Shown here: positions 17,082 through 25,234 of the stretch, one piece after another
Layout of the letters: each line of letters opens with the position of its first letter
How positions within the stretch are numbered: position 1 is the stretch's first letter
Source: Pseudomonas sp. GM41(2012)
Lineage (GTDB): Bacteria; Pseudomonadota; Gammaproteobacteria; Pseudomonadales; Pseudomonadaceae
Assembly: GCF_000282315.2 (NCBI RefSeq)
Contig: NZ_AKJN02000007.1
Location: 992,001-1,056,000, forward strand
Reading direction: 5' to 3'
DNA length: 64,000 nt
Translations under genes and position numbers: made by a program
Notes under the pieces: model-generated
What the model was told of the DNA's origin: nothing
Database searches by the model: none
What the model saw: the letters and a program-made list of their open reading frames with translations, nothing else

Positions 17082-18320
17082 TCAGACCTTCACTTCTTCC
17101 ACCGGCACATGCATGCGGTCGCGGTTAGCCAGGGTCGGGAACAGTTTGATCCACGCCCCGGTCACCACCAATGTGCCAATACCGCCCATGACCACGGCCG
17201 GCACGGTGCCGAACCAGTGGGCGGTCAAGCCGGATTCAAACTCGCCCAACTGGTTCGAAGCGCCGATGAACAAACCGTTCACGGCACTGACCCGGCCGCG
17301 CATTTCGTCCGGGGTTTCCAGTTGCACGAAGGAGGCGCGGATCACCATGCTGATCATGTCCGCCGCGCCCAGCACCACCAATACCGCCAGGGAAAACCAG
17401 AACGAGGTCGACAGGCCGAACGCAATGGTCGCGACGCCGAACACACCCACTGCGGTGAACATGACCCGTCCGACTTTGCGCTCCACGGCAAATCTCGCCA
17501 GGTACAGCGACATCAGCAGTGCACCGACTGCCGGCGCTGAACGCAGCAGGCCCAGGCCCCAAGGGCCGGTCAGCAGAATGTCCTTGGCGAACACCGGCAG
17601 CAACGCCGTCGCGCCACCGAGCAGGACGGCAAACAGGTCCAGAGAAATCGCCCCGAGAATGTCCGGACGACTACGAATGAAGCGGATGCCCGCCAGCAAC
17701 GAATCCAGGGTTGCCTTGCCCTTGTTCAGCGGTGTCTGCCGTGCGGGCAGGTTGAGCATCAGCAGGCAGGCGATGAGGTAGAGGATCACCGTCGGGCCAT
17801 AGACCCAGACGCTGCCGAAGGCGTAAAGCAACCCACCGAGGGCCGGGGCAACGATAGTCGCCGATTGCTGTGCGGATTGGGCGGCGGCGACCGCGCGGGG
17901 GAACAGCGCGCTGGGCACGATGCTCGGCAACAAGGCCTGAGTGGTCGGCATTTCGAAGGAGCGGGCAGCGCCGAGCAGGAACGCGAGGATGAAGATCATC
18001 TCCCGGGTGACATTGTCGGTCGCGCTACCGATGGCCAGCGACAGGGCGATCAACGCTTGCAGGGACTGGCAGATTGCCGCGACCTTGCGCCGGTCATAAC
18101 GGTCCGCGACATGCCCGGTGTGCAGCATGAACAGCACACGCGGGGCGAATTCCACCAGACCGACGAGGCCCAGGTCGAGCACATTGCCGGTCAGTTGGTA
18201 GAGGTTCCAGCCAATGGCCACCGTGAGCATCTGGAAACCGCTGGCGGTAAACACCCGAGCCAGCCAGAACGCGATAAAAGGGCGGTGATGACGTAACAGC
18301 AAGGGCGCTTGGCTGGGCAT
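17082..18320 (-). CDS. MFS exporter, EntS/DHA3 type
   Basis: 412 residues from ATG 18320; a start further upstream at 18365 is less likely because it lacks a usual context. About 12 transmembrane helices; FIAFWLARVFTASGFQMLTV opens TM1 and the loop-2 motif is GHVADRYDRRKVAAI. The DHA3 branch includes EntS, which exports enterobactin, and macrolide exporters. No siderophore or drug gene is adjacent, so the substrate is open. Convergent with nothing obvious; upstream lies a large REPIN. Confidence 0.82.
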   Translation of the reverse strand: MPSQAPLLLRHHRPFIAFWLARVFTASGFQMLTVAIGWNLYQLTGNVLDLGLVGLVEFAPRVLFMLHTGHVADRYDRRKVAAICQSLQALIALSLAIGSATDNVTREMIFILAFLLGAARSFEMPTTQALLPSIVPSALFPRAVAAAQSAQQSATIVAPALGGLLYAFGSVWVYGPTVILYLIACLLMLNLPARQTPLNKGKATLDSLLAGIRFIRSRPDILGAISLDLFAVLLGGATALLPVFAKDILLTGPWGLGLLRSAPAVGALLMSLYLARFAVERKVGRVMFTAVGVFGVATIAFGLSTSFWFSLAVLVVLGAADMISMVIRASFVQLETPDEMRGRVSAVNGLFIGASNQLGEFESGLTAHWFGTVPAVVMGGIGTLVVTGAWIKLFPTLANRDRMHVPVEEVKV

Positions 18321-18438
18321 CTGAGGGCAGGTCTTGAGCGAGGGGAGGGTCGAGATTATCACCAAGCTGTAACCAAAAGTTGCAGGGCAGGGAAATTTCG
18401 TTAGCTAGACACCGATCTCGAATTTATCGCGGGTCCAT

Positions 18439-18585
18439 GTGGCGAGGGGGCTTGTCGGAACGCCGCATCGCCCCGTCCGGCTGCGAAGCAGTCGTAAATC
18501 CGGTTACTGCGGTAGGGTTGGAAGAAATGAGTTGGCCGGGTTTAGGGCCGCTTCGCAGCCCAACGGGGGCAAGCCCCCTCGCCAC
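18439..18585. repeat. REPIN, GGCGAGGGGGCTTG class
   Basis: TGGCGAGGGGGCTTG (18440-18454) is inverted as CAAGCCCCCTCGCCA (18570-18584). Inner parts TCCGGCTGCGAAGCAGTCG and GCCGCTTCGCAGCC form secondary stems. A different REP class from the others in the window. Confidence 0.88.
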
Positions 18586-18685
18586 AGAGGATCGCAGTGG
18601 CCGGAATGTCCAGTGAGGCAACCTGTCACGCGGCAAAAGACCACACCGTCCATCGTCAAAAATGGGACTACTCTTTTAGCGTTGC

Positions 18686-18699
18686 TTGATCCAGATCAA
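18686..18699. promoter_or_regulatory. anr box: ANR (FNR-type) box upstream of cioA
   Basis: TTGAT-CCAG-ATCAA is a perfect match to the FNR/ANR consensus TTGAT-N4-ATCAA. It is 160 bp upstream of the cioA start. In P. aeruginosa ANR represses cioAB under low oxygen (from memory of the literature), so oxygen-dependent control is expected here; activation of another promoter cannot be excluded. Confidence 0.75.
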
Positions 18700-18860
18700 G
18701 ACCGCTCGTGGAATTGATCCGGCGGCCAGATGGCCAGACTCCCTACGTTGTGATGTTTGTAGAAAAAGAACGAATTCAAATTCGCCACACTCCATATCCG
18801 TGGGGGCAGTGGGTGTAGGCCACAAGCCTTCAGCCGGTATTACCTGACAGAGGAAGACTT

Positions 18861-20300
18861 ATGTTCGGTTTGGAGGCACTTGATCTCGCCCGGATTCAGT
18901 TCGCGTTCACCATTTCGTTTCACATTCTATTTCCCGCCATCACCATTGGCCTGGCGAGTTACCTGGCGGTGCTCGAAGGTCTGTGGCTGAAAACCCATAA
19001 CGACACGTACCGCGATCTGTACCACTTCTGGTCGAAGATCTTTGCGGTCAATTTCGGCATGGGCGTGGTCTCCGGACTCGTCATGGCCTATCAGTTCGGC
19101 ACCAACTGGAGCCGCTTCTCGGACTTCGCCGGCTCCGTGACCGGGCCACTGCTGACGTACGAAGTACTCACCGCTTTCTTCCTCGAAGCCGGTTTCCTCG
19201 GTGTCATGCTGTTCGGCTGGAACAAGGTCGGGCGCAATCTGCACTTCTTCGCCACGGTCATGGTCGCCATCGGCACACTGATCTCGACCTTCTGGATTCT
19301 CGCTTCCAACAGCTGGATGCAGACGCCGCAAGGCTACGAAATCGTCAACGGCCAGGTCATTCCGGTGGACTGGCTGGCGGTGATCTTCAACCCGTCGTTC
19401 CCGTACCGCCTGATGCACATGGCCACGGCAGCGTTCGTTGCGACCGCCTTCTTCGTTGGTTCCTCGGCGGCCTGGCATTTGCTGCGCGGCAAGGACAACC
19501 CGGCGATCCGCACCATGCTCTCGATGGCCATGTGGATGGCCCTGATCGTGGCGCCGATTCAGGCGGTCATCGGTGACTTCCACGGCCTCAATACGCTCAA
19601 GCATCAGCCAGCAAAAATCGCCGCGATCGAAGGTCACTGGGAAAACCACGGCGATGAGCCGACCCCGCTGATTCTGTTCGGCTGGCCGGACATGAAAGAA
19701 GAGCGGACCAAATTCGCGGTAGAGATCCCGTACCTGGGCAGCCTGATCCTCACGCACTCGCTGGACAAACAGGTCCCGGCACTCAAGGAGTTCCCGCCTG
19801 AAGACCGGCCGAATTCGACCATCGTGTTCTGGTCGTTCCGGATCATGGTGGGTCTGGGCATGCTGATGATCTTCACCGGTTTGTGGAGCCTGTGGCTGCG
19901 TAAACGCGACAAGCTGTATACCTCGCGACCGTTCCTGTACCTGGCGTTGTGGATGGGGCCGTCCGGCCTGATCGCAATCCTCGCCGGTTGGTTCACCACT
20001 GAAATCGGCCGTCAGCCGTGGGTGGTCTACGGCCTGATGCGCACGGCAGACGCGTCCTCCAATCACAGCTTCATGCAGATGAGCATCACGTTGATCATGT
20101 TCGTCGTGGTCTATTTCGCGCTGTTCGGTGCCGGTCTGGGCTACATGATGCGGCTGGTGCGCAAAGGGCCGAAGATCGACGAAGGCAAGGAAACCAACGA
20201 GGGTGGTCCTGGCCAGAAACGCACGCCGGCCCGTCCGCTGTCCGCCGCCGATGACAACGGTGACGGCGACCACCGCCCCAGCCTGACCAAGGAGATTTGA
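18861..20300 (+). CDS. cioA: Cyanide-insensitive quinol oxidase subunit I
   Basis: 479 residues. Subunit I of the bd-type (CIO) terminal oxidase, oxidising ubiquinol and reducing oxygen at the inner membrane. Heme-ligand regions are visible: TISFHILFPAITIG (His21), TYEVLTAFFLEAGFLGVMLF with the conserved glutamates, and PYRLMHMATAAF for the second histidine. The quinol loop is the short form that separates CioA from E. coli CydA. An acidic, charged C-terminal extension after the last helix is unusual in length. Start 18861 has GAGGAAG upstream. First gene of cioAB and a small third subunit. Confidence 0.95.
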   Translation: MFGLEALDLARIQFAFTISFHILFPAITIGLASYLAVLEGLWLKTHNDTYRDLYHFWSKIFAVNFGMGVVSGLVMAYQFGTNWSRFSDFAGSVTGPLLTYEVLTAFFLEAGFLGVMLFGWNKVGRNLHFFATVMVAIGTLISTFWILASNSWMQTPQGYEIVNGQVIPVDWLAVIFNPSFPYRLMHMATAAFVATAFFVGSSAAWHLLRGKDNPAIRTMLSMAMWMALIVAPIQAVIGDFHGLNTLKHQPAKIAAIEGHWENHGDEPTPLILFGWPDMKEERTKFAVEIPYLGSLILTHSLDKQVPALKEFPPEDRPNSTIVFWSFRIMVGLGMLMIFTGLWSLWLRKRDKLYTSRPFLYLALWMGPSGLIAILAGWFTTEIGRQPWVVYGLMRTADASSNHSFMQMSITLIMFVVVYFALFGAGLGYMMRLVRKGPKIDEGKETNEGGPGQKRTPARPLSAADDNGDGDHRPSLTKEI

Positions 20301-20303
20301 CTC

Positions 20304-21311
20304 ATGGGTATTGATCTTCCGCTGATCTGGGCCGTGATCATCATCTTCGGCATCATGATGTACGTGGTCATGGACGGTTTCGATTTGGGGATCGGGATTC
20401 TCTTCCCGTTCATTCCGGGCAAGACCGATCGTGACGTGATGATGAACACCGTAGCGCCGGTCTGGGACGGTAACGAAACCTGGCTGGTACTGGGCGGCGC
20501 AGCGTTGTTCGGTGCCTTTCCGCTGGCCTATTCGGTGGTGCTCTCGGCGTTGTACCTGCCGCTGATTTTTATGCTGATCGGGCTGATCTTCCGCGGTGTG
20601 GCCTTCGAGTTCCGCTTCAAGGCCAGGGACGACAAGCGCCATCTCTGGGACAAGGCGTTCATCGGTGGCTCGATCGCCGCCACCTTTTTCCAGGGCGTTG
20701 CGTTGGGTGCATTCATTGATGGGTTGCCGGTGGTCAATCGCCAATTTGCCGGTGGCTCACTGGACTGGTTGACGCCGTTCACCCTGTTCTGCGGCGTGGC
20801 GCTGGTGGTGGCTTATGCGTTGCTCGGTTGCACCTGGCTGATCATGAAGACCGAAGGCAAATTGCAGGAGCAGATGCATGATCTGGCTCGGCCACTGGCT
20901 TTCGTGGTACTGGCGGTGATTGGTATCGTCAGCATCTGGACCCCGCTGGCCCACGCCGAGATTGCCGCTCGCTGGTTCACCCTGCCGAACCTGTTCTGGT
21001 TCCTGCCGGTGCCGATTCTGGTGCTGGTGACCATGTACGGTCTGATCCGTGCAGTGGCTCGCAATGCGCACTACACGCCATTCCTGCTGACGCTGGTGCT
21101 GATCTTCCTCGGCTACAGCGGTTTGGGTATCAGCCTGTGGCCGAACATCGTGCCGCCGTCGATCTCGATCTGGGACGCCGCCGCACCGCCGCAAAGCCAG
21201 GGCTTCATGCTGGTGGGCACGCTGTTCATCATCCCGTTCATCCTGGGTTACACCTTCTGGAGCTACTACGTGTTCCGCGGCAAGGTCACCCACGAAGATG
21301 GCTATCACTAG
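20304..21311 (+). CDS. cioB: Cyanide-insensitive quinol oxidase subunit II
   Basis: 335 residues with eight or nine transmembrane helices; MMYVVMDGFDLGIGILFPF and VWDGNETWLVLGGAALFGAF are the strongly conserved N-terminal blocks of CydB/CioB. Starts 3 bp after the cioA stop with AGGAG nine bases upstream, so translation is coupled. Forms the heterodimer with CioA. Length is normal for the CIO type. Confidence 0.95.
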   Translation: MGIDLPLIWAVIIIFGIMMYVVMDGFDLGIGILFPFIPGKTDRDVMMNTVAPVWDGNETWLVLGGAALFGAFPLAYSVVLSALYLPLIFMLIGLIFRGVAFEFRFKARDDKRHLWDKAFIGGSIAATFFQGVALGAFIDGLPVVNRQFAGGSLDWLTPFTLFCGVALVVAYALLGCTWLIMKTEGKLQEQMHDLARPLAFVVLAVIGIVSIWTPLAHAEIAARWFTLPNLFWFLPVPILVLVTMYGLIRAVARNAHYTPFLLTLVLIFLGYSGLGISLWPNIVPPSISIWDAAAPPQSQGFMLVGTLFIIPFILGYTFWSYYVFRGKVTHEDGYH

Positions 21312-21368
21312 ACCGCGCGACCGTGGCGCAGGGCTGATACCTGCGCCATTTCTTCAGAGGAGATTGCG

Positions 21369-21539
21369 ATGATGGCGGGTAAACATTCCTTGCAGGAAAT
21401 CGAAGCAGCAGAGAAAAAGCCGCTCTGGCAGCGACTCGGCTGGTTGGCGATGATCTGGACCGGCAGCGTTGTGGCGCTGTTCATCGTGGCCAGCCTGATG
21501 CGCATGTTTATGAATGCCGCGGGCCTGTCGACCCACTGA
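21369..21539 (+). CDS. DUF2474 small membrane subunit (CydX-like)
   Basis: 56 residues, MMAGKHSLQEIEAAEKKPLW followed by one transmembrane helix (WLAMIWTGSVVALFIVASLM). Ribosome-binding site GAGGAG lies seven bases upstream. The DUF2474 family sits directly after cioAB in many proteobacteria and is the likely counterpart of CydX, which stabilises the bd oxidase. It is followed by a strong terminator, closing the operon. ATG 21372 is an equally possible start. Confidence 0.85.
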   Translation: MMAGKHSLQEIEAAEKKPLWQRLGWLAMIWTGSVVALFIVASLMRMFMNAAGLSTH

Positions 21540-21585
21540 TTTTTTGCACCGGATCCCATCCCGTTGCCTTGCGGCACGGATTTAC

Positions 21586-21614
21586 AACCCTCCTTGGCTG
21601 GAGGGTTTTTTTTA
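21586..21614 (+). terminator. Terminator of the cioAB operon
   Basis: AACCCTCC-TTGGCT-GGAGGGTT followed by eight or more T. Located about 46 bp after the DUF2474 stop and just before the convergent rlmG stop at 21622. Confidence 0.9.
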
Positions 21615-21621
21615 CCCGGGA

Positions 21622-22746
21622 TTATTTTCGGGCTTTAAGGATCACGAACTTGGGTGTGGCCGCCACTTGCTCGACGCCGCGGAACAACCGCGCGAGCTTG
21701 CTGTGATAACCCAGATGACGGTTGCCGACGATGTATAACGCGCCGCCGACGACCAGAGCCTCTCGGGCCTGCTGGAACATGCGCCAGGCCAGGAAGTCGC
21801 CGACGACTTGTTGTTGGTGAAACGGTGGGTTGCACAGTACGACGTCCAGAGACTCAGGTTCCTGACCTGCCAAACCATCGCCGGCACGTACCACCACTTC
21901 CCGCTCACCCAGCGCTGCGCGCCAGTTTTCGGCTGCCGATTGCACGGCCATGAACGACTCGTCCACGAGCGTGTAGTGGGCCTCTGGGTTTTGCAGGGCG
22001 CTGGCGATGGCCAACACCCCGTTGCCACAACCGAGGTCGGCAACCCGCGCTGAGCCAAGGTTTTTTGGCAGGTGTGGCAAGAACGCTCGCGTGCCGATAT
22101 CCAGCCCTTCGCGGCAGAACACATTGGCGTGATTCAGCAGTTCGATCTCAGGGGCGTCGAGTCGATAGCGGGTCGGGTAGGGGGACACGACGGGTGCTTT
22201 GACTTCAGCGGTCGCGATCAATAGCCGAGCCTTCTTCACCGCCAACGAGGCTTGCACCGGGCCGATGTAGCGCTCCAGCAGATCGCCCGCGGCGCGTGGC
22301 AAATGCTTGATCATCGCCGCAGCAATCACCTGGGCTCCCGGCGCCAGTTGACCCTGCAAGCGAATCAATTGTTCTTCCAGCAAGGCGAGGGTTTTCGGGA
22401 CCCGGATCAGTACCCGGTCGAAAGGGCCTGAAAAGGCTTCGCTGGCCGGTACGCTTGGCACCGCATCAAATGCCTGGCCGTTACGGATCAGATTTTTTTC
22501 CAGTCCCTGAAAGGCCAGGAACGAGTCGCCGCTGCTGGTCACTTGAACCTTGCCCGCCAGGCTGGCGGCCAATGCGCCAAAGCTGTCGTTGAGCACCAAA
22601 ACCCGAGTGTCGGCCGAGGGCTGTTGGTCAGCCAAATGGGTGAGCAGGTATTCGTCTGCGGCATCAAAGGCCTGCAGCGGTTCGTTCTGCTGTTCGGGCT
22701 GGCGGATCAGGTCGAGTCGGGCGAAGGGTGTTTCGAGCAAGGGCAT
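21622..22746 (-). CDS. rlmG: 23S rRNA (guanine-1835-N2)-methyltransferase
   Basis: 374 residues from ATG 22746. Two methyltransferase-like halves: an N-terminal degenerate one and a C-terminal catalytic one with VADLGCGNGVLAIASA (SAM loop), VLCNPPFHQQQVVGDFLA (NPPF catalytic motif) and GGALYIVGNRHLGY. This matches RlmG rather than RsmC by its N-terminal half and C-terminal end LFRGVEQVAATPKFVILKAR. Methylates G1835 of the large-subunit rRNA. It faces the cioAB operon and its start is about 180 bp from the LuxR-type gene stop. Confidence 0.92.
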   Translation of the reverse strand: MPLLETPFARLDLIRQPEQQNEPLQAFDAADEYLLTHLADQQPSADTRVLVLNDSFGALAASLAGKVQVTSSGDSFLAFQGLEKNLIRNGQAFDAVPSVPASEAFSGPFDRVLIRVPKTLALLEEQLIRLQGQLAPGAQVIAAAMIKHLPRAAGDLLERYIGPVQASLAVKKARLLIATAEVKAPVVSPYPTRYRLDAPEIELLNHANVFCREGLDIGTRAFLPHLPKNLGSARVADLGCGNGVLAIASALQNPEAHYTLVDESFMAVQSAAENWRAALGEREVVVRAGDGLAGQEPESLDVVLCNPPFHQQQVVGDFLAWRMFQQAREALVVGGALYIVGNRHLGYHSKLARLFRGVEQVAATPKFVILKARK

Positions 22747-22921
22747 GAGGCGGGGCTCTGGGTAATCAACGGGGTCATCAACAGGTGTCCCGCAGCCCAA
22801 GGGCGTTGTAGCGGGCGAGACCGTCCGAGTGTACTGCGTCGTGAAGGTTCACACGTCAACACTCAAGAAGGACCGCAAATGGTACGTTTTTTTCTTTTGG
22901 ATTACTTGCAGGTTTTTTGGC

Positions 22922-23653
22922 TCAGCGTATCTCGCTGCTGTTGAGAATTCCGTCCTTGGTAGCGGCAATGACTGCGGAAATCTTGTTATTGACCCCCAGT
23001 TTCAGAATCGCGCTTTGCACATGAAAATTGACCGTGCGTGCGCTGAGATTGAGGATTCTGGCGCTCTCATAGGCAGTCTTGCCATCAGCCGCCAGTTTCA
23101 ATACATCGATCTCACGGGGGGACAAATGCGGCACGGGTGGCTTGGCCGATTTCTTGGGCAGTGTCTGTGCGATCAACGCATGCAGGTGGCGACCGATGAA
23201 TACGGAAAAGCCGAGATTTTCATACAGCTCAAACGCAGTGATCGGGCAATGGCTTCTGGCCAGACTCAGAATGCTGCAAACACCACTGTCCTCGTCATGG
23301 ACCGATTGCGACCAGCCATGCTGCAATCCTTGTTTCTCAAGCGAATCCCACAACCACGGGGTCTTGGAATAAAGATCTTCGCTCCAAAGAACGGGCAATC
23401 TGGAGTGATTGCAGTGAGCCACTACTGGATCTATTGCATTGAAATTTTTTTGTTCATATTCAATGTTCCAGTCCGTAGGGTAGTTGTTGAGCTGGACGGT
23501 ATTAAAGTGGTCAGCTTTTGTTGGGTATGTTGTTGAAAAAGCGAAAAATTTAAAACCTATATTTTTCGCGAAACCCAGTGAAATCCGGTAGGCAATATCA
23601 ATCTCCGTTGTTCGCAATAACTGGTTGAGTTGTGATTCCTTCCACCTCTCCAT
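22922..23653 (-). CDS. ppoR: LuxR-family quorum-sensing regulator without LuxI (PpoR-like solo)
   Basis: 243 residues: N-terminal autoinducer-binding domain (about 20-165) and C-terminal GerE helix-turn-helix (about 176-235, LSPREIDVLKLAADGKTAYE). All six acyl-homoserine-lactone pocket residues invariant in LuxR/TraR are present: Trp62, Tyr66, Asp75, Pro76, Trp90 and Gly113. No luxI gene lies nearby. I recall the same order (rlmG, luxR solo, fpr, mscL, radA) around PpoR of P. putida, so this is probably its orthologue, listening to signals made elsewhere in the cell or by neighbours. The gene is less GC-rich than its surroundings. Confidence 0.85.
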   Translation of the reverse strand: MERWKESQLNQLLRTTEIDIAYRISLGFAKNIGFKFFAFSTTYPTKADHFNTVQLNNYPTDWNIEYEQKNFNAIDPVVAHCNHSRLPVLWSEDLYSKTPWLWDSLEKQGLQHGWSQSVHDEDSGVCSILSLARSHCPITAFELYENLGFSVFIGRHLHALIAQTLPKKSAKPPVPHLSPREIDVLKLAADGKTAYESARILNLSARTVNFHVQSAILKLGVNNKISAVIAATKDGILNSSEIR

Positions 23654-23998
23654 TGTGTCTCTCCAGGTGTGATGTTACTTGTGGGTGCTTTTTTGGATCC
23701 AATGATCTGGCACGTGCCGAGTGTAGGATGTTTCCTACATTCGTGTGAGACTTTTTGGCTTTGTTTACGATTTTTAAGCAAGTATCTGGTTCTAACGTTA
23801 AGGAGTACTGGCGTAAATAACAAAAATGTCAGTCTCACTATAAACAGGCTTGAATGTGTGTGTTAACCGACTGGTTAATGTTAAGTCGTATTATGAAGTC
23901 CATGTGAATGAGGCCTTGGCTAAAGCCACTACAAATCACCGGTGTTTAAGCCCTCCGCTTTGCGGGACACTGTGGCTATCTGTTGAATGGAGCACCCC
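23654..23998. other. AT-rich divergent promoter region, luxR solo and fpr
   Basis: 345 bp, noticeably AT-rich. It holds GGCACGTGCC (23709-23718), a 10-bp palindrome 56 bp from the luxR start, and TTAACC-GACT-GGTTAA (23863-23878). No credible gene. Confidence 0.6.
23863..23878. promoter_or_regulatory. 16-bp palindrome between luxR solo and fpr
   Basis: TTAACC-GACT-GGTTAA is a perfect inverted repeat 120 bp upstream of fpr and 210 bp upstream of the luxR start. It does not resemble the lux-box consensus; the binding protein is unknown. Confidence 0.4.
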
Positions 23999-24775
23999 AT
24001 GACCGCCAGTGCAGAAAAATTCACTCGCCAGACCTTGCTCGACGTCCAGTCGCTGACCCCCAGTCTGTTCACCCTGCGAACCACTCGGGACCCGGGTTTT
24101 CGTTTTCGTGCAGGACAATTCGCCCGGCTGGGCGTTACCAAGGCTGACGGCAGCACCGTCTGGCGCGCCTATTCCATGGTGTCGTCGCCCTATGACGAGT
24201 TCCTCGAATTCTTTTCCATTGTGGTGCCCGGGGGGGAGTTCACCAGTGAGCTGAGTCGGCTGGGAGTCGGCGATACGCTGCTGGTCGAGCGTCAGGCCTT
24301 TGGTTACCTCACGCTGGATCGCTTTGTCGACGGTCGTGATCTCTGGCTGTTATCCACAGGCACCGGCCTGGCGCCGTTTCTGTCGATCCTGCAGGACTTC
24401 GAGGTCTGGGAGAAATTCGAACGAATCATCCTCGTCTACAGCGTGCGCGAAGCTCGGGAACTGGCTTATCAGGACCTCGTCAGCGGGTTGGCCCAGCGCG
24501 ACTATTTAGCAGAGTTTGCACACAAGCTGCAGTTCATCACCACCGTCACCCGGGAGCAGCATGCTGGCGCTCTGAGCGGCCGGATCACTGCGCTGATCGA
24601 AAATGGCGAGCTGGAGCAGGCGGCAGGCCTGGCGCTGACGGCCGAGCACTCAAGGGTCATGCTCTGCGGCAATCCGCAGATGATCGATGACACGCGCAAA
24701 TTGCTCAAACAGCGCCACATGCACTTGAGCCTCAGTCGCCGACCCGGGCAAGTGGCGGTGGAAAACTACTGGTAA
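23999..24775 (+). CDS. fpr: Ferredoxin--NADP(+) reductase
   Basis: 258 residues from ATG 23999, which GGAG precedes. The FAD-binding RAYSMVSSPYDEFLEFFSIV and the NADP-binding LLSTGTGLAPFLSIL, VYSVREARELAYQDL and MLCGNPQMIDDTRKLL blocks are those of the bacterial Fpr subclass I. The C-terminus ends VAVENYW; Pseudomonas Fpr proteins end near here with an aromatic residue. It passes electrons between NADPH and ferredoxin or flavodoxin and is associated with oxidative stress defence. A terminator follows directly. Confidence 0.94.
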   Translation: MTASAEKFTRQTLLDVQSLTPSLFTLRTTRDPGFRFRAGQFARLGVTKADGSTVWRAYSMVSSPYDEFLEFFSIVVPGGEFTSELSRLGVGDTLLVERQAFGYLTLDRFVDGRDLWLLSTGTGLAPFLSILQDFEVWEKFERIILVYSVREARELAYQDLVSGLAQRDYLAEFAHKLQFITTVTREQHAGALSGRITALIENGELEQAAGLALTAEHSRVMLCGNPQMIDDTRKLLKQRHMHLSLSRRPGQVAVENYW

Positions 24776-24778
24776 AAA

Positions 24779-24806
24779 AACGGCGCCTCAAGGGCGCCGT
24801 TTGTTG
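24779..24806. terminator. Bidirectional terminator between fpr and mscL
   Basis: AACGGCGCC-TCAAG-GGCGCCGTT stem, T-rich on the plus side and T7 on the minus side. Serves both convergent genes. Confidence 0.88.
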
Positions 24807-24820
24807 TTTCACTTATACGT

Positions 24821-25234
24821 TCAGGGCCGATTGTTCTGAGCCTTGAGCAGATCGCGGATCTCTTCCAGCAGCTCTTCTTCCTTGGTCGGAACCGGCGGCA
24901 GCGTTGGCGCAACGGCCTCTTCGCGTTTCAGGCGGTTGATGGCTTTGACGCCCATGAAGATCGCGAAGGCGACGATGATGAAGTCAATCAGGCTCTGGAT
25001 GAATTTGCCGTAGGCCAGCACTACCGCCGGGACATCGCCGTTGGCTGCTTTGAGCGTGACGGCCAGGTCACTGAAGTCCACCCCTCCGATCAGCAGGCCA
25101 ATGGGTGGCATCACCACATCGCCGACGAATGATGAAACGATCTTGCCGAAGGCGGCGCCGATGATGATGCCGACGGCCATGTCGACCACGTTACCTTTGA
25201 CCGCGAAGGCCTTGAACTCACTTATCACGCCCAT
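24821..25234 (-). CDS. mscL: Large-conductance mechanosensitive channel
   Basis: 137 residues, the standard length. TM1 contains GNVVDMAVGIIIGAAFGKIV, the pore-lining helix with its glycine-rich constriction; TM2 is LIDFIIVAFAIFMGVKAINR, followed by a charged C-terminal helix EEELLEEIRDLLKAQ. Homopentameric inner-membrane valve opened by hypo-osmotic tension. Convergent with fpr. Confidence 0.96.
   Translation of the reverse strand: MGVISEFKAFAVKGNVVDMAVGIIIGAAFGKIVSSFVGDVVMPPIGLLIGGVDFSDLAVTLKAANGDVPAVVLAYGKFIQSLIDFIIVAFAIFMGVKAINRLKREEAVAPTLPPVPTKEEELLEEIRDLLKAQNNRP

Larger units (their letters stand above)
18321..18860. other. Intergenic region between MFS gene and cioA
   Basis: 540 bp without a protein gene. 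It contains a REPIN of the GGCGAGGGGGCTTG class (18439-18585), an ANR/FNR box at 18686-18699, and presumably the cioAB promoter between the box and 18860. Confidence 0.7.

Noticed and set aside
18927..20744. Long open frame on the minus strand opposite cioA and cioB
   Set aside because: It is a shadow of the high-GC codon pattern; the composition (His, Gln, Arg, Asp rich) and absence of a start context argue against it, and cioA-cioB are certain.
22922..23653. Nearby luxI synthase for the LuxR-type regulator
   Set aside because: No frame between 21600 and 25900 resembles an AHL synthase; the gene is a solo.
23709..23718. GGCACGTGCC as a sigma54 promoter
   Set aside because: The TGGCACG half is present but the -12 TTGC is not at the required spacing.
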